DNA from: Pseudosulfitobacter sp. DSM 107133
Lineage (GTDB): Bacteria; Pseudomonadota; Alphaproteobacteria; Rhodobacterales; Rhodobacteraceae
Reading direction: 5' to 3'
DNA length: 64,000 nt
Assembly: GCF_022788695.1 (NCBI RefSeq)
Contig: NZ_CP085154.1
Location: 868,001-932,000, forward strand
In this document: positions 36,506 to 44,474 of the stretch, piece after piece
How the letters are laid out: the number at the start of each line of letters is the position of its first letter
Position numbering within the stretch: position 1 is the stretch's first letter
Notes under the pieces: model-generated
The model's database searches: none
Told to the model about the DNA's origin: nothing
Seen by the model: the letters and a program-made list of their open reading frames with translations, nothing else
Made by a program: the position numbers and the translations under genes

Positions 36506-37027
36506 TCAATGGCTTTCCATCGAGTGAACCCATACCTCCGCCTCTGGTTCATGCGGGGCCCGCGTTCCGTCCGTGATGGCACCAAGCCTCTTCGCCACAG
36601 CCTGTGAACGGGCATTCTCCCGGTCAATGTAGCTGTATAGCCGATCTAACCCCAACTCCTCACGGGCCCATTCTTTGACGGCCATTGCAGCTTCTGTTGC
36701 AAAGCCTTTTCCCTCCGCGCCTTCGAACAGATGCCATGCCAGTTCTACGTCCGGCCAGTTGGAATGCTTGATCAGGCCCACTCTGCCGACCGGGTGGCCC
36801 GTTTGCCGTTCAACGACGATAAAAAAGCCGAAGCCGTGCCAATGCCAGTGGCCAACTCCAGTCAGAAACCCGAACCAAGCCTGTTCCGCTGTGACCGTCT
36901 CGCCCTGAGCCGCCATCGACGGGGCACTGGTCATGAAGCGAGTAAACTCCGGTAGATCACTCCGTTCGGGTCCACGCAAAACCAACCGTTGGCTTGTCAG
37001 CACGGGGGCAGTCGTGAGATTTTTCAT
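36506..37027 (-). CDS. GNAT family N-acetyltransferase (RimJ/RimL type)
   Basis: A 173-residue acetyltransferase. It opens with the RimJ/RimL-like LTSQRLVLRGPERSDLPEF; the acetyl-CoA loop region is GAEGKGFATEAAMAVKEWA, and RLYSYIDRENARSQAVAKRL, followed by LG, forms the C-terminal part. It may acetylate a protein N-terminus or a small amine; the target is unknown. AAGG precedes the ATG at 37027. It stands alone among repeats and IS remnants inside the IS110-flanked segment. Confidence 0.85.
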   Translation of the reverse strand: MKNLTTAPVLTSQRLVLRGPERSDLPEFTRFMTSAPSMAAQGETVTAEQAWFGFLTGVGHWHWHGFGFFIVVERQTGHPVGRVGLIKHSNWPDVELAWHLFEGAEGKGFATEAAMAVKEWAREELGLDRLYSYIDRENARSQAVAKRLGAITDGTRAPHEPEAEVWVHSMESH

Positions 37028-37363
37028 CGCAAGCCTTTTCGATCGCAGACCTGGGTTTCAGGCAAGTTCAGTATAGCGAGCGGTCGCGCTTAGTGGAAAG
37101 CCGCCATTCAAACACAACGCGGCATCCGGAACTTTGGGCTCATACCTGCCGTTCACCGTGATCTGCATAGAGGTTCGCTTGGCGCGGGAAGCGCCATTTG
37201 CAAGCTCTGTGAATGGACAAGACCCGCCGCAGATTTTTGCTGCGGTGCCACCCGCAGGAGCTGACGTTCGCCGCGAGTGCGGCATGTTGCCCGGTCGACC
37301 GGCGGCAGTGCTGACGAAGCTGCCGTTCACCAAGCCCGGAATCAAGGTGCGTAGCACCGCCGG

Positions 37364-37425
37364 CCTCTCGGTGTTCGCAAAGCGAACACCTGCCGGCAAC
37401 ACATTGCTTTGCAAAGTGTGAGAGG
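37364..37425 (+). repeat. 62-nt double-hairpin insert, relative of the 41-nt element
   Basis: Perfectly framed by CCTCTC and GAGAGG. Inside are hairpin GGTGTTCGC-AAA-GCGAACACC, the palindrome TGCCGGCA, and hairpin ACACATTGC-TTT-GCAAAGTGT. Each half has the layout of the 41-nt elements in the IS1182 transposase (CCGGCAG, triloop hairpin, CGAGAGG), so this looks like a head-to-head pair. Confidence 0.75.
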
Positions 37426-37441
37426 CAGCGCCCGACCGCCC

Positions 37442-37489
37442 GTCACGCCAGAGGCGTGCCTGATAGTATCGGCGCACCTTTGGTGCGAC
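37442..37489 (+). repeat. 48-nt double-hairpin insert of a second type
   Basis: Replaces the CATG loop of the repeat. It has two triloop hairpins, CACGCC-AGA-GGCGTG and CGCACC-TTT-GGTGCG, joined by CCTGATAGTATCGG and framed by GTC and GAC. Confidence 0.6.
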
Positions 37490-37540
37490 GGGCGGGCGCA
37501 AACCCACCCACCAAAGCCCGGAATCAAGTATCCGTCTTGG

Positions 37541-38485
37541 TCAAGGGTGTTTTGGTGTCCATTCTCTGTTTTCGCTTATGAGAGTGTTTGCGAGGATCAG
37601 GAGTTTTCGCATGAGGACGGCGAGCGCGACCTTGTGGGGTTTTCCGGCGGCTCTGAGGGCATCGTATTTCTGGCTCAGATCGGGGTTTCGCTTCATGGCG
37701 ACGAGGGCGGGCATGAACAGGCTCTCGCGCAGGAGCCTGCGCCCGCCCTGGATGTGGGCCTTTCCGCTCCACTGACCGGACTGACACGTGATCGGCGCGA
37801 GACCTGCGAGCGCCGCGATCTGCTTTGACCCCAGAGTGCCGATCTCGGGGCATTCGCTGAGCAGCGCCCGTGCGGTGATGGCACCGATCCCGGGGATCGA
37901 GGTGAGAATGCCGATTGCCCTGGCGCGTTCCGGGCAATCGCGGTTTCGCCGTTCGATTTCGGCGTTAAGCCTGTCGATCTGGTGGTTGACCTGACGCAGG
38001 CGTGCCCGGGTCAGGCGGCGGGTCACGTCGAGCTGTTGCGTGCCAAGGCGGTTCATCAGCGCGGTACGATCCCGCACCAGCCCGGTGCGGGCGACATGCA
38101 ACTCCTTGATTTCACGCTGTTTGGGGTCGGTTGGCTGGTCCGGAACCAGCTCCAGCGCGCGCCCCATGAGCGCGAGCATGCGGGCATCGACCGCGTCGGT
38201 CTTAGCGCGTGTGCCGTGGGCCTGCGCGAAGCGGCGGGCCTGCAGCGGGTTCACCTTGACGAGCGGCAGGCGGCCTGAGAAATGGCTCTCGAGGCGTCGG
38301 TGGTAGGGGCCGGTGGGCTCGAAGACCACGCGCTCCGGCGTTGTCTGCCCCAACCAGCGCTCGAAGGCGCGCAGGCCTGTCGCGGTATTGTCGAACCGGG
38401 CGTGGGTTGCGGTGCTGAGCCGGTGCGCGTCAAGATGCGCTTTCGAGATGTCGATGCCGATGGTATCGTTGATCATCTTCGTCAT
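37541..38485 (-). CDS. IS110-family transposase (DEDD recombinase), copy 2
   Basis: Encodes the same 314-residue recombinase as copy 1, with DTIGIDISKAHLDAH at the start and LAGLAPITCQSGQWSGKAHI near residue 235. The lack of coding differences shows recent duplication, and both copies appear competent. Confidence 0.93.
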   Translation of the reverse strand: MTKMINDTIGIDISKAHLDAHRLSTATHARFDNTATGLRAFERWLGQTTPERVVFEPTGPYHRRLESHFSGRLPLVKVNPLQARRFAQAHGTRAKTDAVDARMLALMGRALELVPDQPTDPKQREIKELHVARTGLVRDRTALMNRLGTQQLDVTRRLTRARLRQVNHQIDRLNAEIERRNRDCPERARAIGILTSIPGIGAITARALLSECPEIGTLGSKQIAALAGLAPITCQSGQWSGKAHIQGGRRLLRESLFMPALVAMKRNPDLSQKYDALRAAGKPHKVALAVLMRKLLILANTLISENREWTPKHP

Positions 38486-38491
38486 GTCCTT

Positions 38492-38614
38492 TGCTTGTCG
38501 TGCAGAGCCTGTGAGCTGCTGCGTATCCGTTCAGGCCTCATGCGAAGACGACGGGCGATCTCACTTGATTACGGTCCTCGAAGACCTGGCCGCAGACGAT
38601 CCACCCGTCGCCGG
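38492..38614 (-). ncRNA. Predicted IS110 bridge RNA, copy 2
   Basis: Same guide elements as copy 1 on the minus strand: left target guide 38595-38588, right target guide 38570-38564, left donor guide 38530-38523, right donor guide 38499-38494. At this location the right target matches the guide well (CTTGATT) but the left target (CTACGCAC) matches poorly, so this insertion may be an off-target event. Confidence 0.7.
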
Positions 38615-38685
38615 TGCCTGCGATCCAAAAGGTGGCTGGCACCGGCTCCACCTTCGCAGAAGAGCCACGGAAAGTCTGAGACAAG

Positions 38686-38840
38686 GTGCGTAGCACCGCC
38701 GGGCAGCGCCCGACCGCCCCATGGGCGGGCGCTTTCTCACCGTATTGCGGTTTATCACCCACACGCCAAAGATTAGAAATAAAGTGGCGCCCACTGAGGT
38801 TCCGATGCCCACCCGCGGTCGGGCGCTGCCCTCAGTGGCA
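38686..38840 (+). repeat. Dispersed palindromic repeat, copy c (split by IS110)
   Basis: Continuation of the repeat interrupted by IS110 copy 2. It carries a perfect 17-bp inverted repeat: GGGCAGCGCCCGACCGC at 38701-38717 and GCGGTCGGGCGCTGCCC at 38815-38831, 131 bp end to end. An additional inverted pair CCACTGAGG/CCTCAGTGG flanks the right arm. Confidence 0.75.
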
Positions 38841-38897
38841 AGGTGACCTAGGGCTCATACCTTCCGTTCACCGCGCTTGCGCGAACGGCCGCTTCCG

Positions 38898-39380
38898 TTA
38901 TTTGACCACTGGCTTGGAATAAATGGTTGGCTCGATTGGGGTTCCATCATTTTCCGCGGCATGACGCTGGAAGATTTTGACATCGGGAGGCAAGAGGGTC
39001 CCTGAGGGAGCCTCGGAAACGAAAATGTGCTTGCTGTTTTCCGGCCTGACGCTGATCCGGGTCGGATCGTCCAGCGTCCCGATGTATATTCCGATTTTGT
39101 CTGGCCACCTTTCGAAGGTCAGCGCCAACTTAGTGCCGCAATCTGAACAGAAGTGCGCATGAATGTCTTTGCCGCTTCCTTCAGAGGGTTGCGTAAAGAC
39201 CGCAGGTGAGGCGGCAGTGAAGTTGAAGTGATGTCTTTCAAAAACTGGCTCGATCATTCGATCAGACCCGGTAGCGCGTTGGCAATACTTGCAATAGCAT
39301 ATGGTGATCCACAGCGGATCGCTACCTGTGTCGTAAGTCACCTTCCCGCACAGGCAGCTTCCAGTAAGTCCGGTCGACAT
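38898..39380 (-). CDS. GFA/CENP-V family zinc protein
   Basis: A 160-residue protein of the glutathione-dependent formaldehyde-activating (GFA) family. The zinc-binding cysteines are all present: SCLCGKV, ICYCKYCQR and HFCSDCGTKL. Characterised members bind glutathione or act on formaldehyde or other adducts, but many are uncharacterised. It lies 23 bp after the ACT-domain gene on the same strand. Confidence 0.85.
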   Translation of the reverse strand: MSTGLTGSCLCGKVTYDTGSDPLWITICYCKYCQRATGSDRMIEPVFERHHFNFTAASPAVFTQPSEGSGKDIHAHFCSDCGTKLALTFERWPDKIGIYIGTLDDPTRISVRPENSKHIFVSEAPSGTLLPPDVKIFQRHAAENDGTPIEPTIYSKPVVK

Positions 39381-39403
39381 TTTCTCTCAACCTTTTCAGT
39401 TTG

Positions 39404-39805
39404 TTATTTCGTTGGGTTCTTCTTGTTGATGGTGTGCCCCGCGTCTCTCAAGCAGCGAATTGCCTTGTCAGTATCTGTGGCCGGGATCAGCACATGCTCG
39501 CCGTCATATGTGCAGACAACAAAGACGCCGATATTATTGGAGGACAACGGCGCAATCAGAGATTGGACAATTCCGGCAGCATCAAAAGGAAAGGGCCCCA
39601 CAGTACGCAAGCAGGCCCAACCCTTTTCTGTCGGGATTTCAGCAGGAACACGATCTTCGAGGCAGACCAGGGTTGTCTCGTCGTCCGAGTAGATAGCAGC
39701 CTTGAAGCCCGGCCCACAAAACCACTGCGGAATGTCAGTATCGGTGGCGACTTGGGAAACGGCATAGCGCCCGGCAACGAGTTTCACATTCAGGCTATGG
39801 GCCAA
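39404..39805 (-). CDS. ACT-domain protein (CASTOR/ACT_7-like)
   Basis: About 133 residues containing paired ACT-like folds: LNVKLVAGRYAVSQV at the start, then WACLRTVGPFPFDAAGIVQS, cut here as ACLRTVGPFPFDAAGIVQS, followed by PLSSNNIGVFVVCTYDGEHV. Such proteins usually sense amino acids. I propose a TTG start at 39805, because GGAGGA lies a few bases upstream and the family begins here; the open frame extends 20 codons further without support. Confidence 0.75.
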   Translation of the reverse strand: MAHSLNVKLVAGRYAVSQVATDTDIPQWFCGPGFKAAIYSDDETTLVCLEDRVPAEIPTEKGWACLRTVGPFPFDAAGIVQSLIAPLSSNNIGVFVVCTYDGEHVLIPATDTDKAIRCLRDAGHTINKKNPTK

Positions 39806-39979
39806 AAAGAGTCCTCCACAGTTGAACTGAAGAAGGACATTCCTTGCCGTGGCTTTCGGTGTCACGCAGGAGCTTCATCTTCCAAGATGATGACATGCAG
39901 TCTAGGCTTTTTGATCACCAAAGCCAAGCCGACATTCGCGCAGAGCGCAGCATCGGTCCAATTGGGCTCGAAGCCGACC

Positions 39980-40804
39980 CTAGCCGCGCCAGGACAGCAG
40001 GCGTTTTTCGATCTGTCCGATGACCGTGCTCAGCAGCACGCCCAGCACCGACAGGATCAGCACCCCTGCAAACAGCCGTTCCAGATCATAGAGCGATCCG
40101 GCTTCGAGGATATAAGCGCCGATGCCGTATTCGGCGCCCAGCATTTCCGCCGCCACCAGCAGGATGATGGCAATCGCCAGCGAAATCCGCAGACCCGACA
40201 GGATGCCGGGCATGGCGCCGGGCAACACGATCTTGCGCACGATGGACAGCCACGACAGGCCAAAGCTTTGGCCCATGCGGATCAGCGAGCGGTCGACGTT
40301 GTCCACCGCGCCATAGGTGGCGACGACCGTGGGGGTAAAGGTGCCGAAGGCGATCAGCGCGTATTTTGATGTCTCGTCAATGCCGAACCAGATGACGAAC
40401 AGCGGCAGCAGGGCGATCTTGGGGATCGGGAACAGCGCGGCGACCAGCGGCACCAGCCCCGCGCGCACATAGGAAAACAGGCCGATCAGGATTCCGACGC
40501 CGATGCCAAGGCTGGCCCCCAGCGCCGCCCCCACTGCCAGACGGCTAAGCGAGGGAGCAAGGTGTTTGAACAACAGCCCGCTTTGCCACAGCTCGACAAA
40601 TGTGGCGGCCACGTCCGAGGGGCGGGGCAGCGTCAGCGCCGAGATCCAGCCCGCCCGCGTGCCCCATTCCACCAGCAGCACCAGCACCACGAACACCGCC
40701 ACGCCAACACCGCGCCGGGCCGAAGGGGCAAAGCCGCCGCCGCGAAAGCGGACTTCGACAGCAGATTGGGGGGCGGCTGTCTCGGGTGTGGTGGTGTCAG
40801 ACAT
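39980..40804 (-). CDS. ABC transporter permease (SsuC/TauC/NrtB family)
   Basis: A 274-residue inner membrane permease with about six helices (VAVFVVLVLLVEWGTRAG first) and the EAA-type loop SFGLSWLSIVRKIVLPGAMP that contacts the ATPase. Family members carry sulfonates, nitrate, taurine or pyrimidine precursors. It overlaps the ATPase gene by eight bases and completes an SBP-ATPase-permease operon. The substrate is not evident. Confidence 0.9.
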   Translation of the reverse strand: MSDTTTPETAAPQSAVEVRFRGGGFAPSARRGVGVAVFVVLVLLVEWGTRAGWISALTLPRPSDVAATFVELWQSGLLFKHLAPSLSRLAVGAALGASLGIGVGILIGLFSYVRAGLVPLVAALFPIPKIALLPLFVIWFGIDETSKYALIAFGTFTPTVVATYGAVDNVDRSLIRMGQSFGLSWLSIVRKIVLPGAMPGILSGLRISLAIAIILLVAAEMLGAEYGIGAYILEAGSLYDLERLFAGVLILSVLGVLLSTVIGQIEKRLLSWRG

Positions 40805-41564
40805 TCAAAAGCTCCGCATCGGCTGCGCGGGCTTCGTCGCGCATCAGGGTCCACAGGTGTTTTTGCACCTGCTCCAGTTCGGGATCACCATAGCCGCGCT
40901 GGTCCAGCGGCTTGTCGATCTCGACGACCTCGCAAATTTGCCCCGGACGGCGCGACAGCACCACGATCTTGTGACCCAGCCGCACCGCTTCGGCCAGATT
41001 GTGGGTGACATAGACGGATGTGAACGGCTGGCGCATCCATAGCGCCACCAGATCGTCCATCAGCAGCTCGCGGGTCTGGCTGTCGAGCGCGGACAGCGGT
41101 TCGTCCATCAGCATCACCGCAGGGTTCACCGCCAGCGCACGTGCAATGGCGACGCGTTGTTTCATGCCCCCCGACAGCTGGCGGGGCAGGGCGCGGGCGA
41201 AATCGGTCAGCTTGGTGCGGGCCAGAACGTCACCGATGATCGCATCGGCGGCTTTGCCGCGTATCCCGTGATCCTCGAGCACCAGCGAGATGTTCCCATG
41301 CACGCTGCGCCAGGGCAGCAGGGCAAAGTCCTGAAAGACGTAAGTCAGCGGGTTCAGGCTGTCGGCAGGGGGCGTGCCCAGTTGCAACACGCGGCCGGCG
41401 TCTGCGCGTTCCAGCCCGCCGATCAGACGCAGCAACGTGGATTTGCCACAGCCCGAGGGACCAACCAGACAGACGATGCGCCCTGCCGGAATGTCCAGGC
41501 TGATGTCGCGCAACACTTCGGTGTCGCCATAGCTGTGGCTGATCGCGTCGAGGCGGATGTCCAT
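40797..41564 (-). CDS. ABC transporter ATP-binding protein (SsuB/TauB family)
   Basis: A 255-residue ATPase: Walker A GPSGCGKST, Q loop YVFQDFALLPW, signature [14 protein letters not shown], Walker B VMLMDEPLSALD. It energises the adjacent permease. The C-terminal segment (LWTLMRDEARAADAE) is typical of the sulfonate/nitrate group. Confidence 0.93.
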   Translation of the reverse strand: MDIRLDAISHSYGDTEVLRDISLDIPAGRIVCLVGPSGCGKSTLLRLIGGLERADAGRVLQLGTPPADSLNPLTYVFQDFALLPWRSVHGNISLVLEDHGIRGKAADAIIGDVLARTKLTDFARALPRQLSGGMKQRVAIARALAVNPAVMLMDEPLSALDSQTRELLMDDLVALWMRQPFTSVYVTHNLAEAVRLGHKIVVLSRRPGQICEVVEIDKPLDQRGYGDPELEQVQKHLWTLMRDEARAADAELLNV

Positions 41565-41621
41565 GAGGCTGTCCTTGGGTAATGGAATGCGGCGGGCTGG
41601 TACGCCCGCCGCATCGGGCGG

Positions 41622-42641
41622 TTAGGCCTCGTAGGTTTCGACGTAGGATGTGTCGACAAATGTGTCGAGTGTGATCGACGCATCGACCAGACCTTCGGAC
41701 TGGAACCACTCAAGCTGGTCACGCAGTGAAGCCACGTTCATCTTGGCCCCCTCGTTCAGCCGCATCGTGCCGTTGATGATCGACTTGGACGCCTTTTCGA
41801 TGGGCTGGTCGGCGTAGACATATTTGTGGATCAGTTCGACCATCTCGTTTACGCCTTCTTCGCCGCCGGTTTTTTCGATCATTGCAGCGTTATAGTCGGC
41901 CACCCCTTTCGAGAAACCGTTCAGGAACGCCTGCGTCTGGTCACGCTGGTTGTCGGCGTTGTCGGTCGAAGTAAAGACTGTCGTCACCTGATAGTTCGGC
42001 AGATAATCCGAGATGTTGCCGATGATGTGCACAGCACCCGAACCGGCCAGCGGCTTGGCGATGTGGGGCACGATCGACCATGCGTCAATCTGGCCCGACT
42101 TCAGCGCGCCGATGATCGCGCCGACCTTTTGCAGGGGCGTGAACGACATCTCGATGCCTTCGGCCTGCGCCACTTTGGACCCCATGTAGTGAAAGGACGA
42201 TCCGGCGGTGGAAATGCCGAACTTCTTGCCCGCAAGACCCGCAGGCGTGGTCAGACCGGCCTGAAACGCCGCATCCGAGGCCAGGATTTTCTGCCCGTCA
42301 ATGCCCGGCTCTTCGCTCAGGCCGCCGCCGATCACCTTGATCGCGCCCTTGTCCGCCAGCGAGATCAGGCCGCCCGATACAGCCGTGACCGCATAGTCCA
42401 CATCGCCCGACGCAATGGCCACGGCCATGGGCTGCGCGGCCTGGAAGAACCGCAGTTCGACGTCCAGTCCGGCCTCGGCGAAATAGCCCCGTTCGACCGC
42501 GACGAAGCTGGCGGAATGCGAGGTGAAGCGCAGCGCGCCCACGACGATTTTCTTGTTCTGCGCGATGGCGGGGGCGGCAAGTCCGGTGGCGGCTGCGGCC
42601 CCGATCAGACCCAGTGTCTGGCGGCGGTTGAAGTTGATCAT
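41622..42641 (-). CDS. ABC transporter substrate-binding protein (SsuA/TauA family)
   Basis: A 339-residue exported binding protein. The signal (NRRQTLGLIGAAAATGLAA, ending APAIA) has twin arginines and may use Tat. The mature part has RGYFAEAGLDVELRFFQAA and ASGDVDYAVTAVSGGLISLA, typical of the NMT1/SsuA group that binds sulfonates, nitrate, taurine or thiamine precursors. GGAGG five bases before the ATG at 42641 fixes the start. Ligand unknown. Confidence 0.9.
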   Translation of the reverse strand: MINFNRRQTLGLIGAAAATGLAAPAIAQNKKIVVGALRFTSHSASFVAVERGYFAEAGLDVELRFFQAAQPMAVAIASGDVDYAVTAVSGGLISLADKGAIKVIGGGLSEEPGIDGQKILASDAAFQAGLTTPAGLAGKKFGISTAGSSFHYMGSKVAQAEGIEMSFTPLQKVGAIIGALKSGQIDAWSIVPHIAKPLAGSGAVHIIGNISDYLPNYQVTTVFTSTDNADNQRDQTQAFLNGFSKGVADYNAAMIEKTGGEEGVNEMVELIHKYVYADQPIEKASKSIINGTMRLNEGAKMNVASLRDQLEWFQSEGLVDASITLDTFVDTSYVETYEA

Positions 42642-42706
42642 CGTATCCTCCCTGATGTGCATGATCTGATGGCTTGCTGTTTCAGTGCGGCAATGGGGCG
42701 GAGTTT

Positions 42707-43960
42707 TCAAGGGTTGGGGCCGAATTTGACCGTCGCGTCATCACCTGCGCGTGCCCTGACAAGGCAAGTTGCGCCCGCCATCAGCGCGGCTGCCAGCAGG
42801 AATGTCATCTGCATTCCGTCCACGATTGCGGAAGGTGCAGCGCTTTCCAGCACATCGGTGCCTGCGCCAAAGGCAAACACCGCCCCAAGACCCGACGCGC
42901 CCGCCACCAGCCCCAGATTGCGAAACAGCCCCAGCAACCCCGACACCACGCCGCGCTCTGCCTGTGCGACATCGGCCATAATGGCCGTATTGTTGGCGGC
43001 CTGAAACAGCTGGTATCCCGGTGTCAGGATGGCGATGGCCACCAGATAGCCCCACAGGCCCCAAACCATCGGCAACAGCACAAGCGCCACCGCGCCGCTG
43101 ACCAGCGCCCCCAGTCCCGCCAGTATCACCCGCGGAGCCCCCCATGCGTCGACCAACCGGCCAGAGGGGACGCCGCTGGCAATGGAAATCACCGGCCCGA
43201 CCGTCATGACAATGCCGGTCGCCGCCGTGCCCAGCCCCAGCGCAAACCCGAGGTAGAACGGCCCGACCACCAGCGTTGCCATCATGGTGGCGGCCACGCA
43301 CAGATTTGCAACCAGCCGTGGCAGCAGGCCGGGGCGCAGCAGGGCACTCATGCGCAACGCCGCCGGTGCGGGCGCGCGGCCGCTGTCGGGCAAGACCCGA
43401 TAGACCAGCGCGAAACACAGCGCGCTGAACGGGACCAGTGCCAGAAATATCCCCTGCCAGCCGGTCACCGAAATCAGGACGCCGCCCAGCGACGGGCCAA
43501 GCGCGGTGCCAAGCGCCGACATGGTACCCAGCAGCCCCATTGCCCGCCCGATCCGGTTTTCGGGCGCAGCCTCGTGCACCAGCGCAATTGCCAGCGTCAT
43601 CAGAAACGCCGCCCCCACGCCCTGTAATGCGCGCGCCGCGACCAGCGCCCGCAACGACGGGGCCAGCCCGCATAGACACGAGGCCAGCGCGAACAGCCCC
43701 AGCCCGAACAGCAACATCTTTTTCAGGCCAAACCGGTCCCCCAGCCGCCCGACCACGACAACCGACAGGGTCAGCGCCACCAGATAGGCGGTGACGACCC
43801 ATTGGACCCTGTAAAAGGGGATGGCGAGGTCTGACGAAAGCGTTGGCAGCGCAATATTCGCGATGCTGGTGCCAAGCGACGCCAACACCATCGACAGCGC
43901 CAGTGCGGCGACAGCCAGCGGGGTTTTGGCGCAGTGGTCTCGTGTTGCAGAGTGGTTCAT
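42707..43960 (-). CDS. MFS transporter (drug exporter type)
   Basis: A 417-residue major facilitator with about twelve helices. The loop 2-3 motif GRLGDRFGLKKM and motif C-like GTALGPSLGGVLI indicate a proton-driven exporter. It is divergent from a MerR-type regulator 71 bp away, the usual layout for an inducible resistance pump. The gene starts at 43960; upstream DNA carries the MerR palindrome. Confidence 0.88.
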   Translation of the reverse strand: MNHSATRDHCAKTPLAVAALALSMVLASLGTSIANIALPTLSSDLAIPFYRVQWVVTAYLVALTLSVVVVGRLGDRFGLKKMLLFGLGLFALASCLCGLAPSLRALVAARALQGVGAAFLMTLAIALVHEAAPENRIGRAMGLLGTMSALGTALGPSLGGVLISVTGWQGIFLALVPFSALCFALVYRVLPDSGRAPAPAALRMSALLRPGLLPRLVANLCVAATMMATLVVGPFYLGFALGLGTAATGIVMTVGPVISIASGVPSGRLVDAWGAPRVILAGLGALVSGAVALVLLPMVWGLWGYLVAIAILTPGYQLFQAANNTAIMADVAQAERGVVSGLLGLFRNLGLVAGASGLGAVFAFGAGTDVLESAAPSAIVDGMQMTFLLAAALMAGATCLVRARAGDDATVKFGPNP

Positions 43961-44007
43961 TTTCTATGCGACCCTTGTCAAATTCGAAGCAGGGAGTCAC
44001 TTTGCCA

Positions 44008-44025
44008 CTTGAAGTCGACTTGAGG
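44008..44025. promoter_or_regulatory. MerR/SoxR-type operator
   Basis: CTTGAAGTCGACTTGAGG forms an interrupted palindrome, very similar to the E. coli soxS operator (CCTCAAGTTAACTTGAGG). It lies six bases before the MerR gene start and 48 bp from the MFS start, so the regulator could repress itself and activate the pump gene. Confidence 0.6.
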
Positions 44026-44031
44026 TCAAGC

Positions 44032-44460
44032 ATGAAGTTACTGGACATTGGCGAGGTCTGCGACCGCACCGGATTGCGCCCCTCGGCGCTGCGGTATTAC
44101 GAAGAAATCGGGCTGATCGTGGCCCTTGGGCGCAATGGTCTGCGGCGGCAGTATGACCCCTATGTGGTGACGCAACTGGCGCTGATCGCGATGGGCAAAT
44201 CGGCTGGTTTCACGCTCGAGGAAATCGCATCCATGTTCGGCGAGAACGGGCAGCCCGATCTGCCTCGCGATGTCTTGCATCACAAGGCGGATACGCTGGA
44301 ACGTCAGATTGTCGAGCTTGAGACGATGCGCGATATCCTGCGCCATGTTGCCGACTGTCCGGCCCCCACGCACAGCGAATGCCCCACATTTCGCCGTCTT
44401 GTGGCGCTGGCGGCGCGTCGGGGACAAGGCGGGAAGGGGCGGCGGGGGCAAGGCAGGTGA
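44032..44460 (+). CDS. MerR family transcriptional regulator
   Basis: A 142-residue regulator. The winged helix is LDIGEVCDRTGLRPSALRYY followed by EEIGLI, then a dimerisation helix (DTLERQIVELETMRDILRHV). The effector end has two cysteines only (DCPAPTHSECPTF), not the four-cysteine iron-sulfur site of SoxR, so a SoxR name is not justified despite the SoxR-like operator. The basic, glycine-rich tail (RRGQGGKGRRGQGR) is unusual. The start at 44032 is set by homology. Confidence 0.88.
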   Translation: MKLLDIGEVCDRTGLRPSALRYYEEIGLIVALGRNGLRRQYDPYVVTQLALIAMGKSAGFTLEEIASMFGENGQPDLPRDVLHHKADTLERQIVELETMRDILRHVADCPAPTHSECPTFRRLVALAARRGQGGKGRRGQGR

Positions 44461-44474
44461 ACATCTGCACCCTC

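Larger units (their letters stand above)
37329..37528 (+). repeat. Dispersed palindromic repeat, copy b, carrying two nested hairpin inserts
   Basis: Begins with CCAAGCCCGGAATCAAGG and the GGTGC-GTA-GCACC hairpin like copy a, but two extra palindromic inserts interrupt it at 37364-37425 and 37442-37489. It ends with a second start of the repeat (CACCAAAGCCCGGAATCAAG), into which IS110 copy 2 has inserted at 37528/37529. The DNA from 37028 to 37328 holds no gene. Confidence 0.7.
37529..38685 (-). mobile_element. IS110-family insertion sequence, copy 2 (inverted)
   Basis: Inverted copy of the element at 27669-28825, same length, one noted base difference at 38536. It has inserted into a dispersed repeat exactly between AATCAAG and GTGCG; intact repeats at 14566 and 37329 show the uninterrupted site. 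CAAG (CTTG on the element strand) is present at both junctions, again consistent with a shared core. Confidence 0.92.

Noticed and set aside
27669..38685. Composite transposon carrying the phn operon
   Set aside because: IS110 elements recombine as single units at guide-defined sites and the two copies have different targets without a shared outer duplication; inversion is more plausible than joint transposition.
44032..44460. Naming the MerR protein SoxR
   Set aside because: The four-cysteine iron-sulfur motif is absent; only the operator is SoxR-like.
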